Assembly: GCA_002279765.1 (NCBI GenBank)
Contig: NCCR01000194.1
Coordinates: 1 to 17,701, forward strand
From: Verrucomicrobia bacterium 12-59-8
GTDB taxonomy: Bacteria; Verrucomicrobiota; Verrucomicrobiae; Verrucomicrobiales; Verrucomicrobiaceae
Direction of reading: 5' to 3'
DNA length: 17,701 nucleotides
Shown here piece after piece: positions 1 through 6,665 of the stretch. The notes under the pieces are model-generated. The model did no database searches, was not told the DNA's origin, and worked only from the letters and a program-made list of their open reading frames with translations. Position 1 is the first letter of the stretch. Each line of letters opens with the position of its first letter. The position numbers and the translations under genes were made by a program.

Positions 1-286
1 GAACTGCATCCTGCGTCCTGATCCACCTCAGGATGGCCCTCATCCGCACCTGCGAATAAACCAAGCCTCCGATTCCGCCACCTAGGCCTGCGCCATAAAT
101 GCCGACGGAAAATTCGTCGCCAATCAATGATCCCGCTCCGCCGCAAAGAGCGCAGAAAAGTAATCCGAGGCGTAAGGGTTTTTGCACGGTTGGAGTTTCA
201 GATACCTCACGAACGAGGAGCTTCAGTTCATCGCTGGAAAGCGCTGCGAGCTCAGGTTCTGATTCAAGTTTCCAAATCATTTTCAT
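1..286 (-). CDS. Small glycine-rich membrane protein, hypothetical (3' end off window)
   Basis: This frame is open from ATG 286 to the left edge (95 codons, no stop), so the C-terminus lies outside the window. The protein starts MKMIWKLESEPELAALSSDE, a charged, probably cytoplasmic N-terminus. From about residue 43 it becomes hydrophobic and glycine-rich (LLFCALCGGAGSLIG, then GAGLGGGIGGLVYSQ), which looks like one or two glycine-zipper membrane segments, and then basic. I do not recognise the family. ATG 286 is the first usable start: the reading frame is the same as that of the upstream dsbD-like gene, whose TGA is 14 sense codons before it, with no earlier start codon. A GAGGAGG lies far upstream (about 324-330) and is too distant to serve this ATG. 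The 42-nt gap suggests co-transcription with the DsbD gene. It is real-looking but of unknown function. Confidence 0.6.
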   Translation of the reverse strand, partial: MKMIWKLESEPELAALSSDELKLLVREVSETPTVQKPLRLGLLFCALCGGAGSLIGDEFSVGIYGAGLGGGIGGLVYSQVRMRAILRWIRTQDAV

Positions 287-328
287 GAAGGCATGAACGA
301 ACGGGGTGTCTGCAGCTTTGCATCCTCC

Positions 329-2209
329 TCACTTCTCCAGCTTCTTTAGCGCCGCAGTCACATTCCCTACGGTCAGCAGTTCATCGAGGATGAAGGGTTC
401 TTCAGTACCGGGGATGTAGAGAACGTTCACGGGGACGGCGCGTTTGCCAAGGGCTTCGAGGGCGAGGCGGATGGCTTCGTTTTCATCCGACCAGTCGGCC
501 TTGAGCGTGGCGACGTGGTGCTGCTTAAAGATGGCGCGCAGGCCGGCGTCGGTGTAGACGCGTTTGTTCACCTGGCAGGTCCAGCACCAAGAGGCGGTGA
601 AGTCGATGTACACGGGCTGCTTGGCGGCACGCAGCGCGGCCACTTTTCCTGGCGACCACGTTTCCCAGTGCAGCGCATCCGGGTCTTTGAGATTCACAGA
701 CTCTTCTGCATGGGAGCGTGTGGACGAGGCATTCGGTAGGCCGACCCACAGGCCGCCTGCAACGGCGAGGAAGGTGAGCAGCCGAGCGATGTTCTGCGTG
801 CGTGCGGGCTTGTGCGGCAAGGCCCAGCGTCCGTAGATCCAGCAGCCCAGTGCGATGAGCACGAGGCTCAGGATGGCGAACAGCAATGGCAGGCCTTCGA
901 TTTGTGTGGTCAGCACGTAGAGCATGAAACCCACGGTGCCAAAGAGCAGGAAGGACATGCCCTGCTTGAAGCTCTCCATCCAGGCACCCGGCCGTGGCAG
1001 TGCAGAGATGAGGCCGGGAAAAAGGGAGAGGAGCAGAAACGGACTGGCCAGACCGAGACCGATGAGCGTGAAGATCAGCATCGACTGCGACGCTGGCAGC
1101 GCGAGCGTGGCCCCAAGAGCAGTGCCGAGAAATGGGGCGGAGCATGGGGTCGCGACCACAGTGGCCAGAAGCCCCGAAAAGAACGAACCTCCGAGGCCGC
1201 TCTTTGCCTGCAAACCGGAACCCACGCCGATGGCCGAGGTACCGATCTCAAACAGGCCAGCCATGTTCAGCGCAAAGACGAGGAAGAACGCGGCCAGGAA
1301 GAAATTGAACGCCGGTGATTGCAACTGCGAGCCCCAGCCCTTGTTCAGCGCGATAGCGATGCCTCCCAGAGCCCAGAACGACAGCAGGATGCCAAGGGTG
1401 TACATCAGACCGTGCAGCACCACTTTGCGGCGATCTTCGCCCGCCTGCTGCACCACGCTCGTCACCTTGATGCCGAGCACCGGAAACACGCAGGGCATGA
1501 TGTTGAGGATCAGGCCGCCGACAAAGGCATAGAGTAGCAGCTGCGCAAAGGGTAGGGGGGATTTTGGTGCGGAGGCTGATGCTGCAGTTGCTGTCGGCTT
1601 CGCCTCGCTCGTCATCTCTGCGGGTTTAGCCTCAGGGCTTTTTTTTTCCGTAGCGGGTGCCGCACCAAATGCTGCGGCATTTGCTTCATTGGTCAGGGGT
1701 GCTGTGGCCACGCCCAGCGAAAGCGTGACTTCTTTGATAAATGGCATGCAGGTTTTCGGATCGCATACGAGTGCGTTAACCTTCACGTTCAGCTCAACGT
1801 TGTTGCCGACGGCGGCGCTCGCTGGCGGAGAGATTTTCACCGGCAGATACACCGTGCCATCATACCCTTCACTGATCGCCCCGTCGGTGGACGGCACCTG
1901 ATGGGTCGCTGGCCAGGGTTGTTCCTCCACCTGCCAGCCCTCTGGCAGGGTCCAGGTCAGCTTGGTGGGCTTGCCGATGATGCCGGGTGGCAGCACCTTG
2001 CCATAGGTGTGCGAATCCTTCGCATGCACGAGTTTGACGGCGGCCTGAAACGGCTGGCCAGGAGCGGCTGCAGAGACGGCGGCAATCAATTCTGCCGAGA
2101 CCCGCTCCTGCTTCGGCGCAGCAGCCTCAGCAAGGCCAAAGGTTTGCGCGTGAGCGACGGTGGCAGCGAGCAGCAAGGCGGCGAGTGACAGGAAACAGCT
2201 TCGATTCAT
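329..2209 (-). CDS. dsbD: DsbD-type thiol:disulfide interchange protein
   Basis: The 626-residue product passes electrons from cytoplasmic thioredoxin across the inner membrane to periplasmic thiol partners. The sequence shows an N-terminal signal peptide (likely cut after AHA, residue 21), then a periplasmic DsbD-alpha-like domain (about 35-170) with a Cys pair, C149 and C154. An Ala/Pro/Lys-rich linker (about 180-218) follows, then a polytopic membrane domain with the two expected Cys residues, C240 (NIMPC) and C356 (VATPC). The C-terminal thioredoxin domain has the active site C542-W-T-C545 and a likely cis-proline at 593. All three redox domains of the DsbD family are therefore present, at a length near the usual 570-700 residues. 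The start directly precedes a good signal peptide. It lies 28 nt downstream of a hairpin that probably ends the previous unit. Specific partners (cytochrome c maturation or disulfide isomerases) cannot be told from the window, though a periplasmic cytochrome c is encoded nearby. Confidence 0.93.
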   Translation of the reverse strand: MNRSCFLSLAALLLAATVAHAQTFGLAEAAAPKQERVSAELIAAVSAAAPGQPFQAAVKLVHAKDSHTYGKVLPPGIIGKPTKLTWTLPEGWQVEEQPWPATHQVPSTDGAISEGYDGTVYLPVKISPPASAAVGNNVELNVKVNALVCDPKTCMPFIKEVTLSLGVATAPLTNEANAAAFGAAPATEKKSPEAKPAEMTSEAKPTATAASASAPKSPLPFAQLLLYAFVGGLILNIMPCVFPVLGIKVTSVVQQAGEDRRKVVLHGLMYTLGILLSFWALGGIAIALNKGWGSQLQSPAFNFFLAAFFLVFALNMAGLFEIGTSAIGVGSGLQAKSGLGGSFFSGLLATVVATPCSAPFLGTALGATLALPASQSMLIFTLIGLGLASPFLLLSLFPGLISALPRPGAWMESFKQGMSFLLFGTVGFMLYVLTTQIEGLPLLFAILSLVLIALGCWIYGRWALPHKPARTQNIARLLTFLAVAGGLWVGLPNASSTRSHAEESVNLKDPDALHWETWSPGKVAALRAAKQPVYIDFTASWCWTCQVNKRVYTDAGLRAIFKQHHVATLKADWSDENEAIRLALEALGKRAVPVNVLYIPGTEEPFILDELLTVGNVTAALKKLEK

Positions 2210-2236
2210 GATTGGGGAGGGATTGGCAGGTAAGAG

Positions 2237-2273
2237 AACGCGCCGTGCGGGTTATTCCCATCACGGCGCGTTT
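2237..2273 (-). terminator. Probable intrinsic terminator after the CDGSH gene
   Basis: An 11-bp perfect, GC-rich stem pairs 2237-2247 with 2262-2272 around a 14-nt loop. On the minus strand it is followed by a pyrimidine run (TTCTCTT). It lies 34 nt after the CDGSH stop and 28 nt before the dsbD ATG, so it probably separates the two transcripts. The T-tract is interrupted, so attenuation of dsbD is an alternative. Confidence 0.55.
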
Positions 2274-2306
2274 CGCGGACAATGAATACTTGCTACACTC
2301 TACGAC

Positions 2307-2546
2307 TCAGAGCGCCTTATGGCTGCCGTCGCAGAAAGGCGGGTTCTTGGTGTGCTTGCAGTTGCACAGCCAGACCTTCTTCGCCTCGGGCAGGTTGAAT
2401 TTCTTCGGGCCCAGTCCACTGCCTTTGTGGCTGCCGTCGCACATCGGTTGATGCCCACTCAAACCGCAAGCGCACCACCAATGGTCTCCAGCAGGCAGTT
2501 CGACAGCGACGGGTTGTTTCTCATGAATTTTGGGGAGGTTTTCCAT
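2307..2546 (-). CDS. Tandem CDGSH iron-sulfur domain protein
   Basis: The 79-residue protein contains two complete CDGSH-type iron-sulfur motifs of the form C-x-C-x2-S/T-x3-P-x-C-D-G-S-H: CACGLSGHQPMCDGSH in the first half and CNCKHTKNPPFCDGSH at the C-terminus. Each motif supplies three Cys and one His for a redox-active [2Fe-2S] cluster (the mitoNEET/zf-CDGSH family). No membrane anchor or signal peptide is visible, so it is presumably cytosolic, like the double-motif proteins related to Miner2/CISD3. The family is linked to electron transfer and iron-sulfur handling; the partner here is unknown. It lies 62 nt downstream of pyrD on the same strand, with a likely terminator after it, so it may be the last gene of the SGNH hydrolase-pyrD unit. 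PyrD is itself a flavin redox enzyme, but a functional link is only a guess. Confidence 0.9.
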   Translation of the reverse strand: MENLPKIHEKQPVAVELPAGDHWWCACGLSGHQPMCDGSHKGSGLGPKKFNLPEAKKVWLCNCKHTKNPPFCDGSHKAL

Positions 2547-2608
2547 GGGGGGAATCTGGCAGATGGGACAAGAAGGTCAAGGTGCTGCGCCTCTTGACGT
2601 GTCTTTGC

Positions 2609-3634
2609 TTATATGACCGTCTCCAGCACCTCGCGCACCAGCCCTGGCCCGCGATACACCAGCCCGCTGTAAACCTGCACGAGGGCGGCTCCGGCTTTCA
2701 TCTTCTCCACCGCATCGGCTCCGCTGAGGATGCCGCCGACGCCGATAAGTGGGATCTGCTCTTTGAGCAGCATGCGGAAGGCATGCAGCACGAGGTTGGA
2801 GCGCTCACGCACCGGTGTACCGCTCAGTCCGCCGGTTTCGTTTGCCAGGCGATGACCGGTGATGGCTGCACGATCAATGGTCGTATTGGTGGCGATAACG
2901 CCGTCGATGTTCTGCTCATTGAAGACGCGGGCGAGCGCCTCGATCTGCATGTCATTGAGGTCAGGGGCGATCTTGACGAGGAACGGTACTTGTTTGCCAT
3001 ACTCCTGCTTCAAGACGGCCTGCTCTTTCTTCAAAGCGGAGATCAACTCCCGCACTGCGCCTTCGGCCTGGAGATCGCGCAGACCTTTCGTGTTTGGCGA
3101 GGAGATGTTCACGGCGATGTAATCAGCAACCGGATACGCAGCTTTGAGACAGATGAGATAGTCATTCACCGCATCTTCATTCTTGGTGTCGAAGTTTTTG
3201 CCGATGTTGACACCGACGACCGCCTTGGTGCGTCGATGCCTGAGCTTCTTCACAGCGGATTGAATGCCGGGGTTGTTGAAGCCCATGCGGTTGATGAGCG
3301 CCTCATGCTCAGGCAGGCGGAACAGGCGCGGTTTTGGATTCCCCGGCTGCGGGCGCGGCGTGAGGGTGCCGACCTCGACTGCACCCAGCCCGAGCGCACC
3401 CCAGGCCTCGACAGCACTGGCGGACTTGTCCATGCCGGCTGCGAGCCCGAGCACGTTTGGAAAGGTGAGGCCCATCACGCTGTGCGACTGCTGCGGCCCG
3501 CTGACCACCGACCTGAGCATACCGAGACGATGGGCGATGATCATCAGCCTCACCGTGAGTTTGTGGGCACGCTCCGCATCAAGACGGAAGAGACACGGTT
3601 TCAGAACGGGATAAAAAGATTCGATCAGGGTCAT
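2609..3634 (-). CDS. pyrD: Dihydroorotate dehydrogenase (quinone), class 2
   Basis: The enzyme oxidises dihydroorotate to orotate with FMN and passes electrons to membrane quinone, the fourth step of de novo pyrimidine synthesis. The 341-residue protein matches class 2 enzymes in length. It has the N-terminal extension characteristic of that class (residues 1-40, with PEV-type pattern FRLDAERAHKLTVRLM), which docks on the membrane. Recognisable blocks are LGLAAGMDKSA (about 63-73), VGTLTPRPQPGNPKPR (88-103), NRMGFNN (115-121), GVNIGKN (141-147), and VNISSPNTKGLR (175-186), in which Ser179 is the class 2 catalytic base. KIAPDL, ATNTT, GGLSG and GVGGI follow, the last parts forming the FMN phosphate site. 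The start overlaps the stop of the SGNH hydrolase gene by 4 nt (ATGA), which points to translational coupling. Nothing is missing. Confidence 0.97.
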   Translation of the reverse strand: MTLIESFYPVLKPCLFRLDAERAHKLTVRLMIIAHRLGMLRSVVSGPQQSHSVMGLTFPNVLGLAAGMDKSASAVEAWGALGLGAVEVGTLTPRPQPGNPKPRLFRLPEHEALINRMGFNNPGIQSAVKKLRHRRTKAVVGVNIGKNFDTKNEDAVNDYLICLKAAYPVADYIAVNISSPNTKGLRDLQAEGAVRELISALKKEQAVLKQEYGKQVPFLVKIAPDLNDMQIEALARVFNEQNIDGVIATNTTIDRAAITGHRLANETGGLSGTPVRERSNLVLHAFRMLLKEQIPLIGVGGILSGADAVEKMKAGAALVQVYSGLVYRGPGLVREVLETVI

Positions 3635-4287
3635 GCGTATGGCGGTAGAATGGATTTCACCAGTGCTGCCACGGCTTTGCCGAGTCGTCCATGCGCCGCT
3701 GCATCCAAATGGATGCCATCGCTGCCGGGTTCGATGAGTGTTTGAGTATTGAGGAAGCCGCAGCCCAGCGTGTTGGCCACGGCTTCATAGTACTTGGGCA
3801 GCCTGCGGCTGTCTTTTTGCCCGTTCGGAAACTTGGCGGCGACGTCCGGTAGATGCAGTTGATCACCGATGGCCGGCGGGCAGAGTAGTAGTAATTTTGG
3901 CGCTTTGTTGCCGATGCCGGCATCGCTGCCCAGGATCATCTGCGCCAGCATTTTGACGCCAGTGGCGATCTCTCCAGGAGAAACACCATATACGGCTTTG
4001 AGGTCATTCGAGCCGAGCATCAGCACCACGAGATCCAGCGGTTTTTGAGATTCCAGGATCGCAGGCAGCACTGTCTTGCCATTGCGTGCCAGGGCGAAGG
4101 GATCATCATGAACGGTTGTGCGGCCGTTTTGTCCTTCTTCGATCACGCGGAAACTGGAGCCGAGTTCGCGGGCCAGAATACCTGTCCAGCGCACGTCATG
4201 CGGGTGGCGTTCGGGGGAGGGGAGAGAGATGCTTTCGGGCATGAAGCCCCAGGTATTAGAGTCGCCAAAACAAAGAACATTTTTCAT
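3631..4287 (-). CDS. SGNH/GDSL-family esterase (arylesterase-like)
   Basis: The product is a hydrolase of the SGNH fold, probably acting on esters or acyl groups. With the start at 4287 it has 218 residues and begins directly with block I, LCFGDSNTWG, containing the nucleophile Ser10. Block II is EEGQNGRTT, block III is LGSND with Asn94, and block V is DGIHLD with Asp190 and His193. The layout (DVRWTG, IEEG, GSND, DGIH) is close to the mycobacterial acyltransferase/arylesterase MsAcT group. No signal peptide is seen, so it is probably cytoplasmic. The open frame extends further 5' and offers another ATG at 4392, adding 35 residues that look unlike the family; that ATG lies inside a 52-bp tandem repeat. 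I prefer 4287. The gene overlaps pyrD by 4 nt and is the likely first gene of that unit. Substrate unknown. Confidence 0.9.
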   Translation of the reverse strand: MKNVLCFGDSNTWGFMPESISLPSPERHPHDVRWTGILARELGSSFRVIEEGQNGRTTVHDDPFALARNGKTVLPAILESQKPLDLVVLMLGSNDLKAVYGVSPGEIATGVKMLAQMILGSDAGIGNKAPKLLLLCPPAIGDQLHLPDVAAKFPNGQKDSRRLPKYYEAVANTLGCGFLNTQTLIEPGSDGIHLDAAAHGRLGKAVAALVKSILPPYA

Positions 4288-4364
4288 CAGGCGTGTATGA
4301 TGCCGTTCATCGAAGCAGGGGCAACTGCTCTCCACAAATGTGAATAACTCATCAAAATCCAGCT

Positions 4365-4468
4365 TGCGCCTCTTTTCGTCTGTGTTAGACATCCTGCCCC
4401 CTGCTCCAAAAGCGGGTGCGCCTCTTTTCGTCTGTGTTAGACATCCTGCCCCCTGCTCCAAAAGCGGG
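4365..4468. repeat. Perfect tandem duplication, 2 x 52 bp
   Basis: Copy 1 is 4365-4416 and copy 2 is 4417-4468; the 52 positions are identical by eye. Each copy begins TGCGCCTCTTTTCGTC and ends CCAAAAGCGGG. Each carries a minus-strand ATG (at 4392 and 4444) that reads MSNTDEKRR. Because 52 is not a multiple of three, the two copies are read in different frames. The repeat sits in the divergent region between the SGNH hydrolase and rpmJ, so it could alter either leader. Identity suggests a recent duplication or a local assembly artefact. Confidence 0.93.
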
Positions 4469-4510
4469 GTTTTGAGTTCCCCCAGACTCACCTTATTTCA
4501 CCACTCCTGT

Positions 4511-4624
4511 ATGCGCGTCCGTACCTCCGTTAAACCTCTCTGCGAACTTTGCCGTGTTATCCGCCGCAAAGGTGTTGTCCGTGTTGTCTGCAAAAATCCA
4601 CGCCACAAACAGCGTCAGGGTTAA
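4511..4624 (+). CDS. rpmJ: 50S ribosomal protein L36 (bL36, zinc-binding form)
   Basis: The 37-residue product is a small zinc-ribbon protein of the large ribosomal subunit. It starts [14 protein letters not shown] and has the zinc ligands C11, C14, C27 and H32 in the order expected of the C+ form of L36. Its length equals the family's usual 37-38 residues, and the start at 4511 is fixed by that. The upstream in-frame stretch (from 4340) is not L36-like and is rejected. It is the first gene of a plus-strand cluster and lies 30 nt before rpsM, the conserved bacterial order rpmJ-rpsM-rpsK-rpsD. secY, usually just upstream, is absent; a divergent SGNH hydrolase gene lies there instead. There is no Shine-Dalgarno motif; the leader reads ATTTCACCACTCCTGT. 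Confidence 0.95.
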   Translation: MRVRTSVKPLCELCRVIRRKGVVRVVCKNPRHKQRQG

Positions 4625-4654
4625 TCTACTTTTTACATCCCACCTCACTGAATT

Positions 4655-5029
4655 ATGGCACGTCTGCTTGGAGTCGAAATCCCGAACGAAAAGAAAATCG
4701 AATACTCGCTGCCTTACATTTACGGCATCGGTCTCTCGATCAGCCGCAAAGTCTTGGCTGCAACCAATATCGACCCGAACATTCGGGCAGGTGAATTGAG
4801 CGATGAGCAGATCACCGCGATCACTCAGACCATCCAGGGAATGAAGATTCCGATCGAAGGTGACCTTCGTCGTGAACTTCAGATGCACATGAAGCGCATC
4901 CTTGGTATCAACTGCTACCGCGCCCATCGTCATCGTCGTGGTCTGCCAGTGCGCGGTCAGCGCACGCACACGAACGCCCGCACTCGCAAAGGTCCGCGTA
5001 AGACCGTGGGTGCCCAGAAGGCGAAGTAA
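4655..5029 (+). CDS. rpsM: 30S ribosomal protein S13 (uS13)
   Basis: The 124-residue product sits in the head of the small subunit and contacts S19, tRNA and the large subunit. It begins MARLLGVEIPNEKKIEYSLP and has the conserved YIYGIG helix-turn segment (about 21-26), the KIPIEGDLRRE region, and the C-terminal RAHRHRRGLPVRGQRT-HTNARTRKG block, which is the strongest signature of the family. Length is normal (118-125 residues). It is the second gene of the rpmJ-rpsM-rpsK-rpsD cluster, 30 nt after rpmJ and 33 nt before rpsK. No Shine-Dalgarno motif precedes the ATG (leader CCCACCTCACTGAATT). Nothing unusual is seen in the protein. Confidence 0.98.
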   Translation: MARLLGVEIPNEKKIEYSLPYIYGIGLSISRKVLAATNIDPNIRAGELSDEQITAITQTIQGMKIPIEGDLRRELQMHMKRILGINCYRAHRHRRGLPVRGQRTHTNARTRKGPRKTVGAQKAK

Positions 5030-5062
5030 TCTGAATTTTAGCAACGTCCCCGTTTATATATC

Positions 5063-5644
5063 ATGGCTGAAGAAACGACCCCCACCGCACCTGCTGCAGC
5101 AGCTCCCGCTCCTGTCGCCGCCCCCGCTCCGGCAGCCGCTCCGGCAGCCGCCCCCGCTCCTGGCGCAGCACCTGCTGCTCCTGGTGCAGACCAGCGCCCC
5201 TCTGGCAGTGGCGACAAGCAGGTTTCCCAGAGCGTCTGGCTCGAAATCGGTGGTGAAGCCGCTGAACAGAAGGTCGTCAAGGCCAAGGGTTCTAAAAACG
5301 TCTCCTCAGGCTTGGTCCACGTTTACGCCACCTTCAACAACACCATCGTCACGATCACTGACCGCGCAGGTGGTGTGATCGGCTGGTCCACTGCTGGTAA
5401 GATGGGCTTCCGTGGTTCCCGTAAAGGCACCGCTTACGCCGCTCAGGTCGTCGCTCAGGATGCCTGCCGTCAGGCGATGGGTCATGGTCTGCGTGAAGCT
5501 GAAGTCCGCCTTCGTGGTCCTGGCTCCGGTCGTGAGTCCGCTGTGCGTGCCGTGCAGGCCCTCGGTGTCGAAGTGACCACCATTAAAGATGTGACTCCAA
5601 TCCCGCACAACGGCTGCCGTCCGCCAAAAGCCCGTCGCGTCTAA
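5063..5644 (+). CDS. rpsK: 30S ribosomal protein S11 (uS11) with Ala/Pro-rich N-terminal extension
   Basis: The S11 core lies in the platform of the small subunit near the mRNA exit. It starts at about residue 77 ([18 protein letters not shown]) and includes [28 protein letters not shown] and [11 protein letters not shown]. It ends [18 protein letters not shown], all diagnostic. The protein is 193 residues, while E. coli S11 has 129. The extra part, about 64 residues, is first acidic (MAEETT), then an Ala/Pro run (about 8-41), then a linker ([20 protein letters not shown]). The extension is in frame from the only plausible ATG and has no internal start with better support; its codons continue the local GC-rich usage. 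The Ala/Pro part resembles flexible hinges such as that of L7/L12. Its function is unknown. Neighbours are rpsM (33 nt upstream) and rpsD (27 nt downstream). Confidence 0.96.
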   Translation: MAEETTPTAPAAAAPAPVAAPAPAAAPAAAPAPGAAPAAPGADQRPSGSGDKQVSQSVWLEIGGEAAEQKVVKAKGSKNVSSGLVHVYATFNNTIVTITDRAGGVIGWSTAGKMGFRGSRKGTAYAAQVVAQDACRQAMGHGLREAEVRLRGPGSGRESAVRAVQALGVEVTTIKDVTPIPHNGCRPPKARRV

Positions 5645-5671
5645 TTTTTCAGCTCCTTTCTACTACCCACT

Positions 5672-6286
5672 ATGGCACGCTACACTGGTCCTCGCGAAAA
5701 AATCAATCGCCGCTTCGGCATTGCGCTTTTCGGTCCTTCCAAATCTCTCGAAACCCGTAATTTCCCGCCAGGACAGCACGGTGCGCGCAACACCCGCCGC
5801 AAGACTTCCGAATACGGCACCGCCCTCGCTGAAAAGCAGAAGCTGCGTTATCAGTACGGTCTCATGGAGAAGCAGTTCCGCCGCTTCTTCGCCGAAGCTC
5901 AGCGTCGTAAAGGCGTGACCGGTGAAAACCTGCTGCAACTGCTCGAACTGCGCCTCGACAATGTCGTGTATCGCATGGGCTTCGCCAACACCCGTTTCGC
6001 TTCCCGTCAGCTCGTCAGCCATCGTCACATCACTGTGAACGGTAAGGTCGTGAACATCGCCAGCTATCAAGTGAAGCCTGGTGACGTCGTCGCCGCTCGC
6101 AGCACCAGCCAGCGCAGCCAGCAGCTCATCGGCCGTTTCCTCGAAATGACCCAGGGCACGCCTGCTTCCGACTGGATGACCGTCGATCGCGACAAGATGA
6201 GCGGCGTGGTCAATCGCGTCCCTGTGCGTGAGGAGATCAACCCGATCGCCAACGAGCAGCTCGTCGTCGAACTCTACTCCCGTTAA
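5672..6286 (+). CDS. rpsD: 30S ribosomal protein S4 (uS4, zinc-free form)
   Basis: S4 is a primary 16S rRNA binder that starts assembly of the 30S body; in many bacteria it also represses its own operon. The 204-residue product begins MARYTGPREKINRRFGIALF and has the FPPGQHGARNTRRKTSEYG block. An S4 RNA-binding domain follows at about 94-155 (LELRLDNVVYRMGFANTR, then HITVNGKVVNI). There are no cysteines, so this is the C-minus form without a zinc ribbon. Length is normal. It is the last gene of the ribosomal cluster. A strong terminator follows 26 nt later, so rpoA and rplQ, the usual next genes, are not co-transcribed here. No Shine-Dalgarno motif is visible (leader TTTCTACTACCCACT). Confidence 0.98.
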   Translation: MARYTGPREKINRRFGIALFGPSKSLETRNFPPGQHGARNTRRKTSEYGTALAEKQKLRYQYGLMEKQFRRFFAEAQRRKGVTGENLLQLLELRLDNVVYRMGFANTRFASRQLVSHRHITVNGKVVNIASYQVKPGDVVAARSTSQRSQQLIGRFLEMTQGTPASDWMTVDRDKMSGVVNRVPVREEINPIANEQLVVELYSR

Positions 6287-6312
6287 TCCTTCAGGATTAG
6301 CCATCATTCTTC

Positions 6313-6340
6313 AAGAGGGACGCTTTCGAGCGTCCCTTTT
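6313..6340 (+). terminator. Intrinsic terminator of the ribosomal cluster
   Basis: A perfect 9-bp stem (6316-6324 with 6329-6337) is closed by a TTCG tetraloop. Weaker pairs at 6313-6315 extend the stem into the TTTT run at 6337-6340, and a second T-rich stretch (GCTTTTCC) follows. It stands 26 nt after the rpsD stop and 25 nt before the DUF971 ATG. This is the clearest terminator in the window. Confidence 0.92.
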
Positions 6341-6365
6341 GCTTTTCCACCTCGTACATCACATC

Positions 6366-6665
6366 ATGACCCCGACCCGCCTCGAACTCATCGGTACCGA
6401 AGTCGCCCTCGTTTGGAGCGACGGCACGGAGCAGTTCATCGCCATGGAAAAACTCCGCGCCGCCTCACCCAGCGCTGAGAACACCGGTGAACGCGATCTG
6501 CTCGGCAAAAAAATCGGTGGTACCAATCAAAAGCACTTTCCCGGCGTCACGGTGAAGGACTGGCGCATGGTAGGTGGCTACGCCATCCAGTTCGACTTTA
6601 GCGACGGGCACAATACCGGGCTGTACACGTTTGAATATCTGCGGGCGCTCGGCGAGGTTGAATGA
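6366..6665 (+). CDS. DUF971 (GBBH-like N-terminal domain) protein
   Basis: The 99-residue protein is a stand-alone DUF971 domain, the fold found at the N-terminus of gamma-butyrobetaine hydroxylases. Family marks are LELIGTEVALVWSDG near the start, LRAASPSAENTGE (about 30-42), and the strongest block, GGYAIQFDFSDGHNTGLYTF, near the C-terminus. It contains no cysteine, so the zinc site of the eukaryotic enzyme domain is absent. No catalytic hydroxylase domain is attached. The biochemical role of the free-standing proteins is not established; some are found near iron-sulfur assembly genes. The start at 6366 is chosen because the homology begins there; the upstream in-frame sequence overlaps rpsD and the terminator. 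It is probably monocistronic, between the ribosomal terminator and a long inverted repeat. Leader: CACCTCGTACATCACATC, no Shine-Dalgarno motif. Confidence 0.88.
   Translation: MTPTRLELIGTEVALVWSDGTEQFIAMEKLRAASPSAENTGERDLLGKKIGGTNQKHFPGVTVKDWRMVGGYAIQFDFSDGHNTGLYTFEYLRALGEVE

Noticed and set aside
2576..2598. Possible terminator between pyrD and the CDGSH gene (GTCAAG with CTTGAC)
   Set aside because: Only six pairs with a long loop and no clear T-run; not enough to call.
2582..3745. Plus-strand open frame of 387 codons antisense to pyrD
   Set aside because: It mirrors pyrD, which has every class 2 signature; the antisense translation has no domain and is rich in Ala, His and Asp as expected for reversed GC-rich coding DNA.
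4288..4491. Longer N-terminus for the SGNH hydrolase (68 more residues, or 35 from ATG 4392)
   Set aside because: Family members begin at the block I strand, and the extra sequence reads the two tandem repeat copies in different frames. The 35-residue form is not excluded.
4340..4510. N-terminal extension of L36
   Set aside because: The in-frame sequence before 4511 includes repeat DNA and does not resemble any ribosomal protein; L36 is normally 37-38 residues.
5090..5195. Low-complexity GC repeats in rpsK as a possible tandem repeat element
   Set aside because: The repetition is explained by Ala/Pro codons, and copies are irregular at the DNA level.
5663..6307. Minus-strand open frame of 214 codons opposite rpsD
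   Set aside because: rpsD is certain; the antisense product is His/Asp/Ala-rich without any motif.
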